Assembly: GCA_905182255.1 (NCBI GenBank)
Contig: CAJJAH010000001.1
Coordinates: 124,001 to 188,000 of the forward strand
Origin: Cryomorphaceae bacterium BACL11 MAG-121001-bin54
GTDB taxonomy: Bacteria; Bacteroidota; Bacteroidia; Flavobacteriales; BACL11
Direction of reading: 5' to 3'
DNA length: 64,000 bases
Below are positions 51,661 through 61,289 of this stretch, piece after piece (within the stretch, counting starts at the first letter, position 1; each line of letters begins with the position of its first letter). Below the pieces are notes generated by a model that ran no database searches, had not been told where the DNA came from, and saw nothing but the letters and a program-made list of their open reading frames with translations. The translations under genes and the position numbers were made by a program.

Positions 51661-51752
51661 TTATTTTTTAATTTTAGGTATGTTGAAAAAGTGTTCAAAA
51701 TTAACAATTAATTTAAACCGATTAATATTAGTACAATACAATTTAAAAATAG

Positions 51753-53315
<1,563 letters not shown>

Positions 53316-53322
53316 TTAAAGT

Positions 53323-53559
53323 ATGATTTTAGAAATAATAACACCAGAAAAAGAAGTTTTTAACGGAGAAGTCACTTCAGTAAAATTCCCAGGAGAATCA
53401 GGTGAATTTGAAGTACTAAATAATCACGCTTCTATCATTTCAACTTTAACAAGTGGAAATGTAAGAGTGATTACCATTGAAAATAAAACTGAAAACTTCA
53501 CAATAAATGGTGGCGTAATTGAAATGAAACAAAACAAAATTATTGTTTTAGCTAATTAA
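53323..53559 (+). CDS. atpC: F0F1 ATP synthase epsilon subunit, beta-sandwich domain only
   Basis: 78 residues. The sequence LEIITPEKEVFNGEVTSVKF, FPGESGEFEVLNNHASIIS and FTINGGVIEMKQNKIIVLAN covers the N-terminal beta-sandwich that binds the gamma subunit and c-ring. The C-terminal two-helix domain of the ~130-residue E. coli protein, which inhibits ATP hydrolysis, is absent. The stop is followed by a strong terminator, so this is a natural end. Short epsilon forms occur in other bacteria. Confidence 0.95.
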   Translation: MILEIITPEKEVFNGEVTSVKFPGESGEFEVLNNHASIISTLTSGNVRVITIENKTENFTINGGVIEMKQNKIIVLAN

Positions 53560-53580
53560 TTTTTAAGCATTAAATTTAGA

Positions 53581-53612
53581 AAGAGGATTACAATGTAATC
53601 CTCTTTTTTTTT
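53581..53612 (+). terminator. Rho-independent terminator of atpD-atpC
   Basis: A perfect 11-bp stem (53581-53591 with 53595-53605), a three-base loop and a T run to 53612. It starts 22 bases after the atpC stop and ends 13 bases before the next gene. Confidence 0.93.
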
Positions 53613-53613
53613 G

Positions 53614-53621
53614 TTATTTTG
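53614..53621 (+). promoter_or_regulatory. Imperfect -7 element TTATTTTG, four bases before the lipoprotein start
   Basis: Five of six fixed positions of TAnnTTTG match, and the ATG at 53626 is four bases downstream, the same spacing as at 9048, 10440 and 61290. It directly follows the T run of the atpC terminator, so chance T-richness is a real alternative. Confidence 0.25.
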
Positions 53622-53625
53622 AAAA

Positions 53626-54282
53626 ATGAAAAATCACTTTTTTATAATTCTTCTTTGCGGTATTCTTCTAAGCTCATGTTTACCAAAACAAAAATTTGAA
53701 TTACAGGAGGGTGATTTATTATTTCAAGATTTAGATTCTTCTCCACTTTGTGATGCAATTGAAAAGGTAACACCTGGATACAAAGATGCTAATTTATCAC
53801 ATATTGGCTTAGTAGTTTTAGATAATGATACATTAAAAGTTTTAGAGGCTATTCCACCAGAAGTTATTTTATCAGATATAAAATTGTTCTTTAATCGTTC
53901 TAATGATACAGAAGGGAAACCAAAAATAATAGTAGGAAGATTGAAAAAAGAGTTTCAACATTCAATTAAAGATGCCATTATTTATTCTAAAAGTAAACTA
54001 GGGATAAAGTATGATGAAGAATTTCTAATCAATAACAACTCATACTATTGTTCGGAACTAATCTTTGAAGCATTTGAAAAAGATTCTATTTTCAAACTAA
54101 ATCCAATGACATTTTTAGATCCTGTGACAAATGAAGCACTGTCTGTTTGGGTGAATTACTATTCTAAACTAGGTGTTAAAATACCACAAAACGAACCAGG
54201 AATTAACCCCGGAATTATGTCCTTATCAAACAAAATTGAAATAATATATTTATATGGAATTCCTGATGGAATGAAATATTAA
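53626..54282 (+). CDS. Lipoprotein with permuted papain-like (YiiX/YebB, NlpC/P60-related) hydrolase domain
   Basis: 218 residues. The N-terminus (MKNHFFIILLCGILLSSCLP) is a lipoprotein signal with the lipidated cysteine at residue 18. The following domain shows the order seen in permuted NlpC/P60 proteins: EGDLLFQDLDSSPLCDAI, then the histidine in LSHIGLVV (about residue 62), and later the cysteine in YYCSELIFEAFE (about residue 143) after KLGIKYDEEF. Known members cleave amide or ester bonds; the substrate here could be peptidoglycan or lipid. The catalytic Cys and His appear intact. It is followed by a TonB-dependent receptor after 81 bases, possibly transcribed separately. Confidence 0.82.
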   Translation: MKNHFFIILLCGILLSSCLPKQKFELQEGDLLFQDLDSSPLCDAIEKVTPGYKDANLSHIGLVVLDNDTLKVLEAIPPEVILSDIKLFFNRSNDTEGKPKIIVGRLKKEFQHSIKDAIIYSKSKLGIKYDEEFLINNNSYYCSELIFEAFEKDSIFKLNPMTFLDPVTNEALSVWVNYYSKLGVKIPQNEPGINPGIMSLSNKIEIIYLYGIPDGMKY

Positions 54283-54312
54283 AAAGCCCTATTTCATATT
54301 CATTAATAATTA

Positions 54313-54320
54313 TATATTTA
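54313..54320 (+). promoter_or_regulatory. Possible -7 element TATATTTA upstream of the TonB-dependent receptor
   Basis: Five of the six fixed positions of TAnnTTTG match, 43 bases before the ATG at 54364. The region is very A/T-rich, so the match has limited weight. Confidence 0.3.
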
Positions 54321-54363
54321 CAAATTAGAATACAAATAATCAACTAAAATAGATACAACTATT

Positions 54364-56253
54364 ATGAAAAAAATAATATTAATTACACTTACCTTTACAC
54401 TTACAATATGTAATTTAAAAGCACAAAATTTACTCAAAAAAAATCTTAATGAAGTTATTGTATCTGCAAACAGGGCGCAAACTAAAGGAAACATTACTAA
54501 TATTCAAATAATTGGCCAGCAAGAAATTGAAAATGCACCTGTACAAACTATCGAAGATTTATTAGAATACGCAATGAATGTAGATGTAAGACAAAGAGGA
54601 GGACAGGGCGTTCAAGCAGATATTAGCATGAGAGGAGGTTCCTTCGAACAAGTACTTGTCATGCTAAATGGCATTAAGTTAAATGATCCTCAAACAGGAC
54701 ATCATAACATGGACTTACCTGTAAATTTAGAGCAAATTGAAAGAGTTGAAATAATAACTGGAGGAGCAAGTAGAGTTTTTGGAAATTACGCATACACAGG
54801 AGCTATAAATATTATTACAAAATCAGATATGGCTAATTCTATAGGCATTAGTACTGGCGAAAATAAATTTAAAAGTGGGAGCATTAATTACCATACTTCT
54901 ACTGGCAAGCTGAAACATAACATTTCAGTAAACCAGAAAGAAAGTGATGGATATATTGAAGGTATGGACTATAAAATAAAAAACTACTATTACCAAGCAA
55001 AAACAAATATTGATGGAATAAATGCACTCTTTAATGCAGGTTACACTAACAAGGAGTTTGGAGCATTCAGTTTTTATACGCCAAAATACCCTGATCAATT
55101 TGAAAAAACACAAACTACTTTTGCTTCATTGCAAATTAGAAGGGAGGGTGAAATAACTTTAGATAATAAGATCTCATGGAGGAAACACAATGATGAATTT
55201 ATATTATTTAGAGAAAATCCATCTTGGTATCACAACTTTCATGAAACTAATGTGTTTTCTATGGATATGAATGCCATACAAAAAACAAAAACAGGAACTA
55301 ATGTAATAGGAATGGAAATAAGAACTGACAATATCATATCTAATGTTTTAGGAGAGGATCTCGAAAATCCAATTAAAATTGATAGTAATAATTTTTATTA
55401 TAAAGGAGCTAGTAGAACAACTACAAATCTTTTTATTGAAAAAAATATTAACTTTAATGATTTAACAATATCTGCAGGAATTATGATGAATATTGATTCT
55501 GAATATGGAAATGAGTATTTTCCTGGTATTGATATATCATATGATGTTAACAGTAATATTAAAGTATTCGTTTCAAGTAACAAATCAATGAGGACTCCAA
55601 ATTATACAGAATTGTATTATGAATCTCCTACTGACTCAGGAAATATCAATCTTACAGCTGAAAATTCTATTAATAAAGAAATCGGTCTAAAATGGAATGG
55701 TCGTTCGCATAATACTACATTCACTTACTACGAAAGAGAAGGAAGAAATATGATAGATTGGGTGTTAATAAATGGAGATAGTATTTGGAGGACCCAAAAC
55801 CTAAATCAACTTACAACGATAGGATATGAATTTAACTCTAGAATTAATATTAATAAAATGTTCAACTCTAATTTTCCAATTTCTTTTTTAAGTATTAACT
55901 ATTCAATGAATGAATCAGATAAAAATTCAGATGGCTTTCAATCAAGATATGTTCTAGATCATTTAAAATCAAATTTTTCATTGACTGCAAGTCAAGATAT
56001 TAGTAAGAAGTTAAGAATTGACTGGAGGGCATCCCATCAAGATAGAGAAGGAGGATTTACTGATTTTTATAGCAAAGAAGAAGTCGAATACCTTCCTTTT
56101 TGGTTAATATCCACAAGACTTTCATTCAAAGTATTTAGTAACAATACAATGTTCTTAGAGATAAATAATCTACTTAATAATGAATATGTAGATTTTGGAA
56201 ATATACCTCAACCAGGAAGATGGATGAGAGCTGGAGTTAAAATTACAATATAA
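54364..56253 (+). CDS. TonB-dependent outer-membrane receptor (BtuB/cobalamin-receptor-like)
   Basis: 629 residues. A signal peptide (about 1-21, ending LKAQ) precedes the plug domain: NEVIVSANRAQTKGN, QTIEDLLEYAMNVDVRQRGG, DISMRGGSFEQVLVMLNGIK, IERVEIITGGASRVFG and GAINIITK. A ~500-residue 22-strand-type barrel follows, with FLEINNLLNNEYVDFGNIPQPGRWM and a terminal aromatic-alternating strand (AGVKITI). There is no carboxypeptidase-like N-terminal domain, so this is a classic, not SusC-type, receptor. BtuB-like size and plug suggest cobalamin or a metal complex, but no cobalamin riboswitch or transport partner is next to it, so the substrate is open. Its stop abuts the convergent mazG-like stop. 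Confidence 0.93.
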   Translation: MKKIILITLTFTLTICNLKAQNLLKKNLNEVIVSANRAQTKGNITNIQIIGQQEIENAPVQTIEDLLEYAMNVDVRQRGGQGVQADISMRGGSFEQVLVMLNGIKLNDPQTGHHNMDLPVNLEQIERVEIITGGASRVFGNYAYTGAINIITKSDMANSIGISTGENKFKSGSINYHTSTGKLKHNISVNQKESDGYIEGMDYKIKNYYYQAKTNIDGINALFNAGYTNKEFGAFSFYTPKYPDQFEKTQTTFASLQIRREGEITLDNKISWRKHNDEFILFRENPSWYHNFHETNVFSMDMNAIQKTKTGTNVIGMEIRTDNIISNVLGEDLENPIKIDSNNFYYKGASRTTTNLFIEKNINFNDLTISAGIMMNIDSEYGNEYFPGIDISYDVNSNIKVFVSSNKSMRTPNYTELYYESPTDSGNINLTAENSINKEIGLKWNGRSHNTTFTYYEREGRNMIDWVLINGDSIWRTQNLNQLTTIGYEFNSRININKMFNSNFPISFLSINYSMNESDKNSDGFQSRYVLDHLKSNFSLTASQDISKKLRIDWRASHQDREGGFTDFYSKEEVEYLPFWLISTRLSFKVFSNNTMFLEINNLLNNEYVDFGNIPQPGRWMRAGVKITI

Positions 56254-56580
56254 TTAAGATTTTAATTTCTTATTATTCAGATGTCTATTAGCATCTCTTT
56301 TTGTCTTAAGTTGCATCTTTTTGTCAAATGATTTCTGCAAATCAGTATCCGTTTGGTTTGCCAGACAGAGTAATACAAATAATACATCAGAGAGTTCCTC
56401 TCCTAAATCTTTTTGATCTGTTTCTTTAAAGGACTGTTCACCATATTTTCGTGAAATTATACGGGCGACCTCACCTACTTCTTCTGTTAGGACTGCCATA
56501 TTAGTAAGCTCGCTAAAATAACGAACTCCATATTTTTTTATCCAAACATCAACTTGTTTTTGTAATTCAGTAATTGGCAT
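56254..56580 (-). CDS. MazG-like nucleotide pyrophosphohydrolase
   Basis: 108 residues. All-alpha NTP pyrophosphatase motifs are visible: EEVGEVAR near residues 32-39 (first metal-binding E-x-x-E) and GEELSDVLFVLL near residues 60-71 (E-x-x-D). The length is that of the small dimeric MazG-like/dCTPase group, not full MazG (about 260 residues with two domains). It probably removes aberrant or excess dNTPs. It starts within the stop of dtd (TAATG overlap of one base), so both are translated together. Confidence 0.9.
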   Translation of the reverse strand: MPITELQKQVDVWIKKYGVRYFSELTNMAVLTEEVGEVARIISRKYGEQSFKETDQKDLGEELSDVLFVLLCLANQTDTDLQKSFDKKMQLKTKRDANRHLNNKKLKS

Positions 56581-57032
56581 TATTCTTTATTTTTTGTATC
56601 AATTATTATAGTTACAGGACCATCATTGACAAGGCTAATCTTCATATCCGCACCAAATACCCCAGATCGCACCAGGCTACCAATTGCTAAAGACAAGTTT
56701 TTTTTAAATTGTTCATAAAGAGGAATTGATTTTTCTAATTTGGCTGCCTTCATATATGATGGTCGGTTTCCTTTTTTAGTTTTAGCATGTAAAGTAAATT
56801 GACTCACAACAATTACCTCTCCACCTGAATCAATAATGGACTTATTCATCACTCCTTTTTCATCTGAAAAAATTCTAAGTGCCGCAATTTTACTTGCCAA
56901 CCAAAAAGCATCTTCTTCAGTATCCTCAATTTCAATTCCTAAAAAAACTAAAAGTCCGTGATCAATTTTTGTAATTTCTGTTTCTAAAATTACGACTGAT
57001 GCTTTTTCTACTCTTTGAATTACAGCACGCAT
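56580..57032 (-). CDS. dtd: D-aminoacyl-tRNA deacylase
   Basis: 150 residues, the normal DTD length. The active-site signature VSQFTLHA, the cross-subunit GNRPSYMKAAK segment (Gly-x-Pro-type motif in other DTDs) and the end FGADMKISLVNDGPVTIII are present. It removes D-amino acids, and achiral glycine, from mischarged tRNAs. It sits between rsgA (3-base gap) and the mazG-like gene in a small housekeeping operon. Confidence 0.96.
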   Translation of the reverse strand: MRAVIQRVEKASVVILETEITKIDHGLLVFLGIEIEDTEEDAFWLASKIAALRIFSDEKGVMNKSIIDSGGEVIVVSQFTLHAKTKKGNRPSYMKAAKLEKSIPLYEQFKKNLSLAIGSLVRSGVFGADMKISLVNDGPVTIIIDTKNKE

Positions 57033-57035
57033 AAG

Positions 57036-57962
57036 TTAATAATCGTTTGTTCTAAAATGCTCCTCTTCTTCTATTAGCATTTTCAGGTAATTTCTATAAC
57101 GACTTTCAGCAATATCTCCTTTTTCTAATTCAGACTTCACAGCACATTGAGGTTCATTTTTATGAATACAATTATGGAATTTACATTTTAATTTTAATGC
57201 AAAAAATTCAGGAAAATAATTAGCTATTTCAGTTGCTTTTAATTCAACAAGGCCAAACCCTCTAATTCCTGGTGTATCAATGATGGATGCCCCAAAATCA
57301 AGATCATGTAACTCCGAAAATGTTGTTGTGTGCTGACCCTGCATATGAGTGTCAGAAACCTTCTTAGTGTTAATATGTAAATCAGGTTGTAAATAATTTA
57401 CTAGCGTAGATTTACCCACTCCAGAATGCCCTGAAATCATATTCAATTTTCCTTTCATCACCTCTTTTATATTTGATAAGTCATCATGAATAACAGAAAT
57501 AGCGAAACAAGTATAGCCAATTTCTTCATACACTTTTTTCAGTTTATCGTATTGGATTTTCAATTTATCACTTAATAAATCTACTTTATTAAATAGAAGT
57601 ATTACTTCAATTCCATAAGCATTAGCAGCAACTAAAAAACGATCAATAAATCCAGTACTAGTAACAGGACTATTTAAGCTTATCATAAGTAACGCTTGAT
57701 CAATATTGGCTGCAATAACATGAGTTTGCTTACTTAGGTTTACTGATTTTCTGAGAATATGATTTTTTCTATCGTGTAAATTAGTAATCATCCATAGTTC
57801 TGAATCTTGAACCACAGCAACCTTATCACCAACTACGATTGGACTAGTACTTTTTATTCCTTGAATACGAAATTTACCCTTAAGACGACATTGTACTAAT
57901 TCTCCTGTATCCGTTTTGACGGAATAGCGTTTGCCCGTTGTTTTTGTAACTACTCCATTCAT
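57036..57962 (-). CDS. rsgA: Ribosome small-subunit-dependent GTPase A
   Basis: 308 residues. An N-terminal OB fold (GKRYSVKTDTGELVQCRLKG) precedes a circularly permuted GTPase domain: the G4 motif NKVDLL comes before G1 GHSGVGKST and G3 DTPGIRG. The C-terminal zinc motif is seen as CKFHNCIHKNEPQCAVK. It assists late 30S maturation. The start is five bases after a perfect -7 element, so the transcript would be leaderless or nearly so. Confidence 0.96.
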   Translation of the reverse strand: MNGVVTKTTGKRYSVKTDTGELVQCRLKGKFRIQGIKSTSPIVVGDKVAVVQDSELWMITNLHDRKNHILRKSVNLSKQTHVIAANIDQALLMISLNSPVTSTGFIDRFLVAANAYGIEVILLFNKVDLLSDKLKIQYDKLKKVYEEIGYTCFAISVIHDDLSNIKEVMKGKLNMISGHSGVGKSTLVNYLQPDLHINTKKVSDTHMQGQHTTTFSELHDLDFGASIIDTPGIRGFGLVELKATEIANYFPEFFALKLKCKFHNCIHKNEPQCAVKSELEKGDIAESRYRNYLKMLIEEEEHFRTNDY

Positions 57963-57965
57963 TGG

Positions 57966-58000
57966 CGCAAATATACAATTAGATTTTTCTTATATTTGCG
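57966..58000. promoter_or_regulatory. Divergent back-to-back -7 elements between rsgA and the 58021 gene, forming an inverted repeat
   Basis: CGCAAATATA (57966-57975) and TATATTTGCG (57991-58000) are perfect inverted copies separated by 15 bases. The left arm is TATATTTG on the minus strand, five bases before the rsgA ATG. The right arm is TATATTTG on the plus strand, 22 bases before the ATG at 58021. Whether this is two promoters or an operator cannot be decided from sequence. Confidence 0.55.
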
Positions 58001-58020
58001 TATAATAAAAACTATTAATT

Positions 58021-58995
58021 ATGAAGAAAATACTCGCTTTATTGTTCTCTATTCCACTTTTAGGAATTGCACAAAACACAGTTTGTTTTAATATTGAAGC
58101 GAATCCTAGTCCTAATGTTTTAGCTCTTTCACCTTTTACAAAATATGTAGATGTGCTAGGATGCTTTAGTATCTATGCAGAAAGCACTATTTCAGATTCT
58201 AAAGTTTTACATGCAGCAGCTGTAGCTGCCGAATTATTAGACAACAATGAGGATGGAATAGTGGATGATCCTCAAATTGAAGCGCAACTTATAAACGAAA
58301 GTGCATTAATACCAATATTCTTTCAAGATGGGAATCAGGCAATGTATACTTTTTTCAATAATTACAATGGTGATGGAGTAAGTGCAGTTTTATATAACAA
58401 TGAGATAGACCCAACTCAAACAGGACACTGGGGGAATGATGCCTCAGTGGAAGAAATAATGCATACAATCAACCATGTAGGACATACTAATGTCTATCCT
58501 AATGCATTTAGTTTACAGGTAAACTCTTCACTTTTGACTGCTGCAATGGATATAGCTAGAGGAGGACAATTTATGAGCGTACCTAACAGCTACCCCGCTT
58601 CTGCATGGTATCATTACTATGACCAAACTTGCGATTATGAGTGCATGGCAATTGAATATATCTATTGGGCACAAGTAAGTAATATGGGAATTTTGGATGA
58701 TGCTCAAACTGCTTCTGGAATTGCAAACGAATGGGAACCTTACAATGCTTCTCTTTTACAGACTATGGATTCGTTGATCTTTATCTTAATTACTGACCCC
58801 CAATACAAATTACCACAGATAGCTCCTAATGGAAATTACTGCCCCACTCCTTCAGCTATTTCTGAAATACAAACAGAAAAGAAATTAATAAATATTGTAG
58901 ATGTATTGGGGAGAAATACAACAGCTAAAATTAACAATCTACTCTTCTATATTTATGATAATGGAATTGTAGAGAGAAAAATTATTATTAATTGA
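58021..58995 (+). CDS. Secreted protein of unrecognised fold with a short T9SS-like C-terminal domain
   Basis: 324 residues. A signal peptide (MKKILALLFSIPLLGIAQ) is followed by a domain I do not recognise. It contains a calcium-loop-like LLDNNEDGIVDD near residue 75, EEIMHTINHVGH near residue 145 (spaced histidines after Glu, possibly metal-binding), and CDYECMAIEYIYWA near residue 215. The C-terminal ~38 residues (KLINIVDVLGRNTTAKINN..., LFYIYDNGIVERKIII) resemble the end of the next gene and look like a T9SS sorting segment lacking the usual YPNP motif. A secreted metal-dependent hydrolase is one possibility; the evidence is weak. The stop overlaps the TTG start of the CotH-like gene. Confidence 0.75.
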   Translation: MKKILALLFSIPLLGIAQNTVCFNIEANPSPNVLALSPFTKYVDVLGCFSIYAESTISDSKVLHAAAVAAELLDNNEDGIVDDPQIEAQLINESALIPIFFQDGNQAMYTFFNNYNGDGVSAVLYNNEIDPTQTGHWGNDASVEEIMHTINHVGHTNVYPNAFSLQVNSSLLTAAMDIARGGQFMSVPNSYPASAWYHYYDQTCDYECMAIEYIYWAQVSNMGILDDAQTASGIANEWEPYNASLLQTMDSLIFILITDPQYKLPQIAPNGNYCPTPSAISEIQTEKKLINIVDVLGRNTTAKINNLLFYIYDNGIVERKIIIN

Positions 58996-61259
58996 AAAAA
59001 CTAATACTGATATTTACATTCTTGTCTTTAGTATTATTTTCACAAAATACTAATCATTGGGAAACAGTAGTTTTTGAAGATGACTATTGGAAATATCTGG
59101 AAGGTAATTTTGAGCCAGATTCTAATTGGAGAGAATTAACTTTTAATGACTCTAACTGGCTTCAAGGTATTGGAGGTGTAGGATATGGAGATGGTGATGA
59201 CAATACTATTATCAACCCAGTAACATCACTTTATTTACGGAATATTTTTGTTATTACTGATACTTCCGAAATTTCTGAAGCAATTCTTAACATTGATTAT
59301 GATGATGCTTTTGTTGCTTATCTAAATAATGTAGAGATTGCCAGGTCAAATATTGGAAGTTTTGGAGATCATCCATTATACAGCCAGGGATCATCTTCAC
59401 TTCATGAAGCTCAAATGTATCAAGGAGGAAGTCCTGATCAATTTATTATAAATACCCAACTATTAAATAATACCTTACAACAAGGAAATAATATCTTGTC
59501 TGTGCAAGTACATAATGATAATATTTCTTCTTCAGATTTAACAGCACGAATATTTCTTTCAGTAGGAGTTAGTACTACAAATACTAATTATTCACCAACT
59601 CCTTCTTGGTTTCAACCTCCTCTTATTTTCACAACATCTAACCTTCCTATTGTGGTAATCAACACTAATAGTCAAAATATCATGGATGATCCAAGAATTA
59701 TCTGTGATATGGGTATTATTGATAATGGGTTTGGAACTGTTAACTCAATAAATGATCCATTTAATGATTACAATGGTAAAATTAGCATAGAATATAGAGG
59801 AAGCAGTTCACAATCCTTCCCTAAAAAACCTTATGCGCTGGAAACTCAAGATTTAAATGGAAACAATAATAATGTTTCACTTTTGGGTATGCCTATAGAA
59901 AATGACTGGATATTATATGCTCCTTATTCAGATAAAGCATTGATGCGTAATTTTTTAACTTTTGATTTAGGAAGAAAAATGGGGCATTATTCGCCAAGAA
60001 CTGTTTATTGTGAACTGGTAATAAACGGAGAGTATAAAGGTATCTATATATTAATGGAAAAAATAAAAAGAGATAATGATAGAGTAAATATTGCTAAATT
60101 AGATTCGGACGATTTAGCAGGGGATAGTTTGACTGGGGGATATATAATTAAAATAGATAAGTATACAGGAAATGGCGGTTTAGATTGGATGTCAGACTTT
60201 CCTAATACAGGTGGAGACCCATTGTATATTCAGTATCATTATCCTGAAGCTACAGCATTACAACCACAGCAATTAAATTACATTGAACAATATGTAGATA
60301 GTTTTGAATACGCGTTAAATGGCTCTAATTTTACTGATACTTCTATTGGATATTCTAAATATATTGATATCAATTCTTTTATTGACTTTTATATAATAAA
60401 TGAGTTTGCAAAAAATATTGATGGATACAGACTTAGCACCTACATGCATAAAGACAAAGAAAGTAAAGGAGGTAAACTCGCTATGGGTCCATTTTGGGAT
60501 TTTAATTTAGCATTTGGAAATGCTGACTATTGTAGTGGTGGAGTTATATCAGGGTGGGAAGTAGATGGTGGCTGTGGATATAATAATCCTTTTTGGTTTG
60601 AGCGCCTTTTGGATGATACATTATATGAGAACAAACTTAAATGTAGATGGGAATATTTACGAGAAAGAAGTTTTCATCAAGATTCTCTTTTTAACTTTAT
60701 TGATAGCTTAGCTCTTTATTTAGATGATGCTCAGCAAAGAAATTTCCAAAAGTGGAATACTTTAGGCACTTATGTTTGGCCTAATTATTTTGTAGGGAGT
60801 ACTTATCAGCAAGAACTAATTTTTTTTAAAACATGGATTGGGAATAGACTATCATGGATAGATAATAATTTAGGAGGAAATTGTTATGAAGTTTTAGGTT
60901 GTACCGATCCATATGCATGTAATTATAATCCACAAGTAAATACTAATGATGGGAGTTGTAATTATGATTCAGCATCATATGATACGCTTTTTTCAAATAT
61001 AAGTATAATTTGGAATGGGTTAAATTTATTATCATCAGGAAATTATTCTTACCCTTTAATTAACTCCTCTGGATGTGATAGTATTGCAAATATTAACTTT
61101 ACTATTATTATTTCAGACATCTACAATATTTCTAATTATCAAAACAAGTATTTGATTAAAATAACAGATGTTTTAGGTAGAGAAGTAAAAGCAATTAGGA
61201 ATAAAACCCTTTTATACATCTATAGTGATGGAAGTGCAGAAAAGAAAATTTTTAAGTAA
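58992..61259 (+). CDS. Secreted CotH-kinase-domain protein with short T9SS-like C-terminal domain
   Basis: 755 residues, starting with TTG in the overlap TTGA with the preceding stop. The TTG begins a good signal peptide (KKLILIFTFLSLVLFSQ), and the next Met is ~140 residues later, so the start is well supported. After a beta-rich N-terminal part (about 20-195; YLRNIFVITDTSEI, LSVQVHNDN) comes a CotH domain: YRGSSSQSFPKKPY, DWILYAPYSDKALMRNFL, INGEYKGIYILMEKIKRD, then GPFWDFNLAFGN with the metal-binding DFN. A Cys-rich module CTDPYACNYNPQVNTNDGSC (GCTD-type, common in marine Bacteroidota) and a short sorting segment (DVLGREVKAIRNKTLLYIYS) end the protein. CotH proteins of Bacillus phosphorylate spore-coat proteins; here a secreted or surface kinase role is inferred. 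Confidence 0.88.
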   Translation: MKKLILIFTFLSLVLFSQNTNHWETVVFEDDYWKYLEGNFEPDSNWRELTFNDSNWLQGIGGVGYGDGDDNTIINPVTSLYLRNIFVITDTSEISEAILNIDYDDAFVAYLNNVEIARSNIGSFGDHPLYSQGSSSLHEAQMYQGGSPDQFIINTQLLNNTLQQGNNILSVQVHNDNISSSDLTARIFLSVGVSTTNTNYSPTPSWFQPPLIFTTSNLPIVVINTNSQNIMDDPRIICDMGIIDNGFGTVNSINDPFNDYNGKISIEYRGSSSQSFPKKPYALETQDLNGNNNNVSLLGMPIENDWILYAPYSDKALMRNFLTFDLGRKMGHYSPRTVYCELVINGEYKGIYILMEKIKRDNDRVNIAKLDSDDLAGDSLTGGYIIKIDKYTGNGGLDWMSDFPNTGGDPLYIQYHYPEATALQPQQLNYIEQYVDSFEYALNGSNFTDTSIGYSKYIDINSFIDFYIINEFAKNIDGYRLSTYMHKDKESKGGKLAMGPFWDFNLAFGNADYCSGGVISGWEVDGGCGYNNPFWFERLLDDTLYENKLKCRWEYLRERSFHQDSLFNFIDSLALYLDDAQQRNFQKWNTLGTYVWPNYFVGSTYQQELIFFKTWIGNRLSWIDNNLGGNCYEVLGCTDPYACNYNPQVNTNDGSCNYDSASYDTLFSNISIIWNGLNLLSSGNYSYPLINSSGCDSIANINFTIIISDIYNISNYQNKYLIKITDVLGREVKAIRNKTLLYIYSDGSAEKKIFK

Positions 61260-61277
61260 TAATTCTTTTCTCTTTTT

Positions 61278-61285
61278 TATCTTTA
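61278..61285 (+). promoter_or_regulatory. -7-like element TATCTTTA, four bases before the gldA-like start
   Basis: Same seven-base core TATCTTT and same four-base spacer to ATG as at 9036 and 10428. Five of six fixed positions of the -7 consensus match; no -33 TTG was found. Confidence 0.4.
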
Positions 61286-61289
61286 CAAA

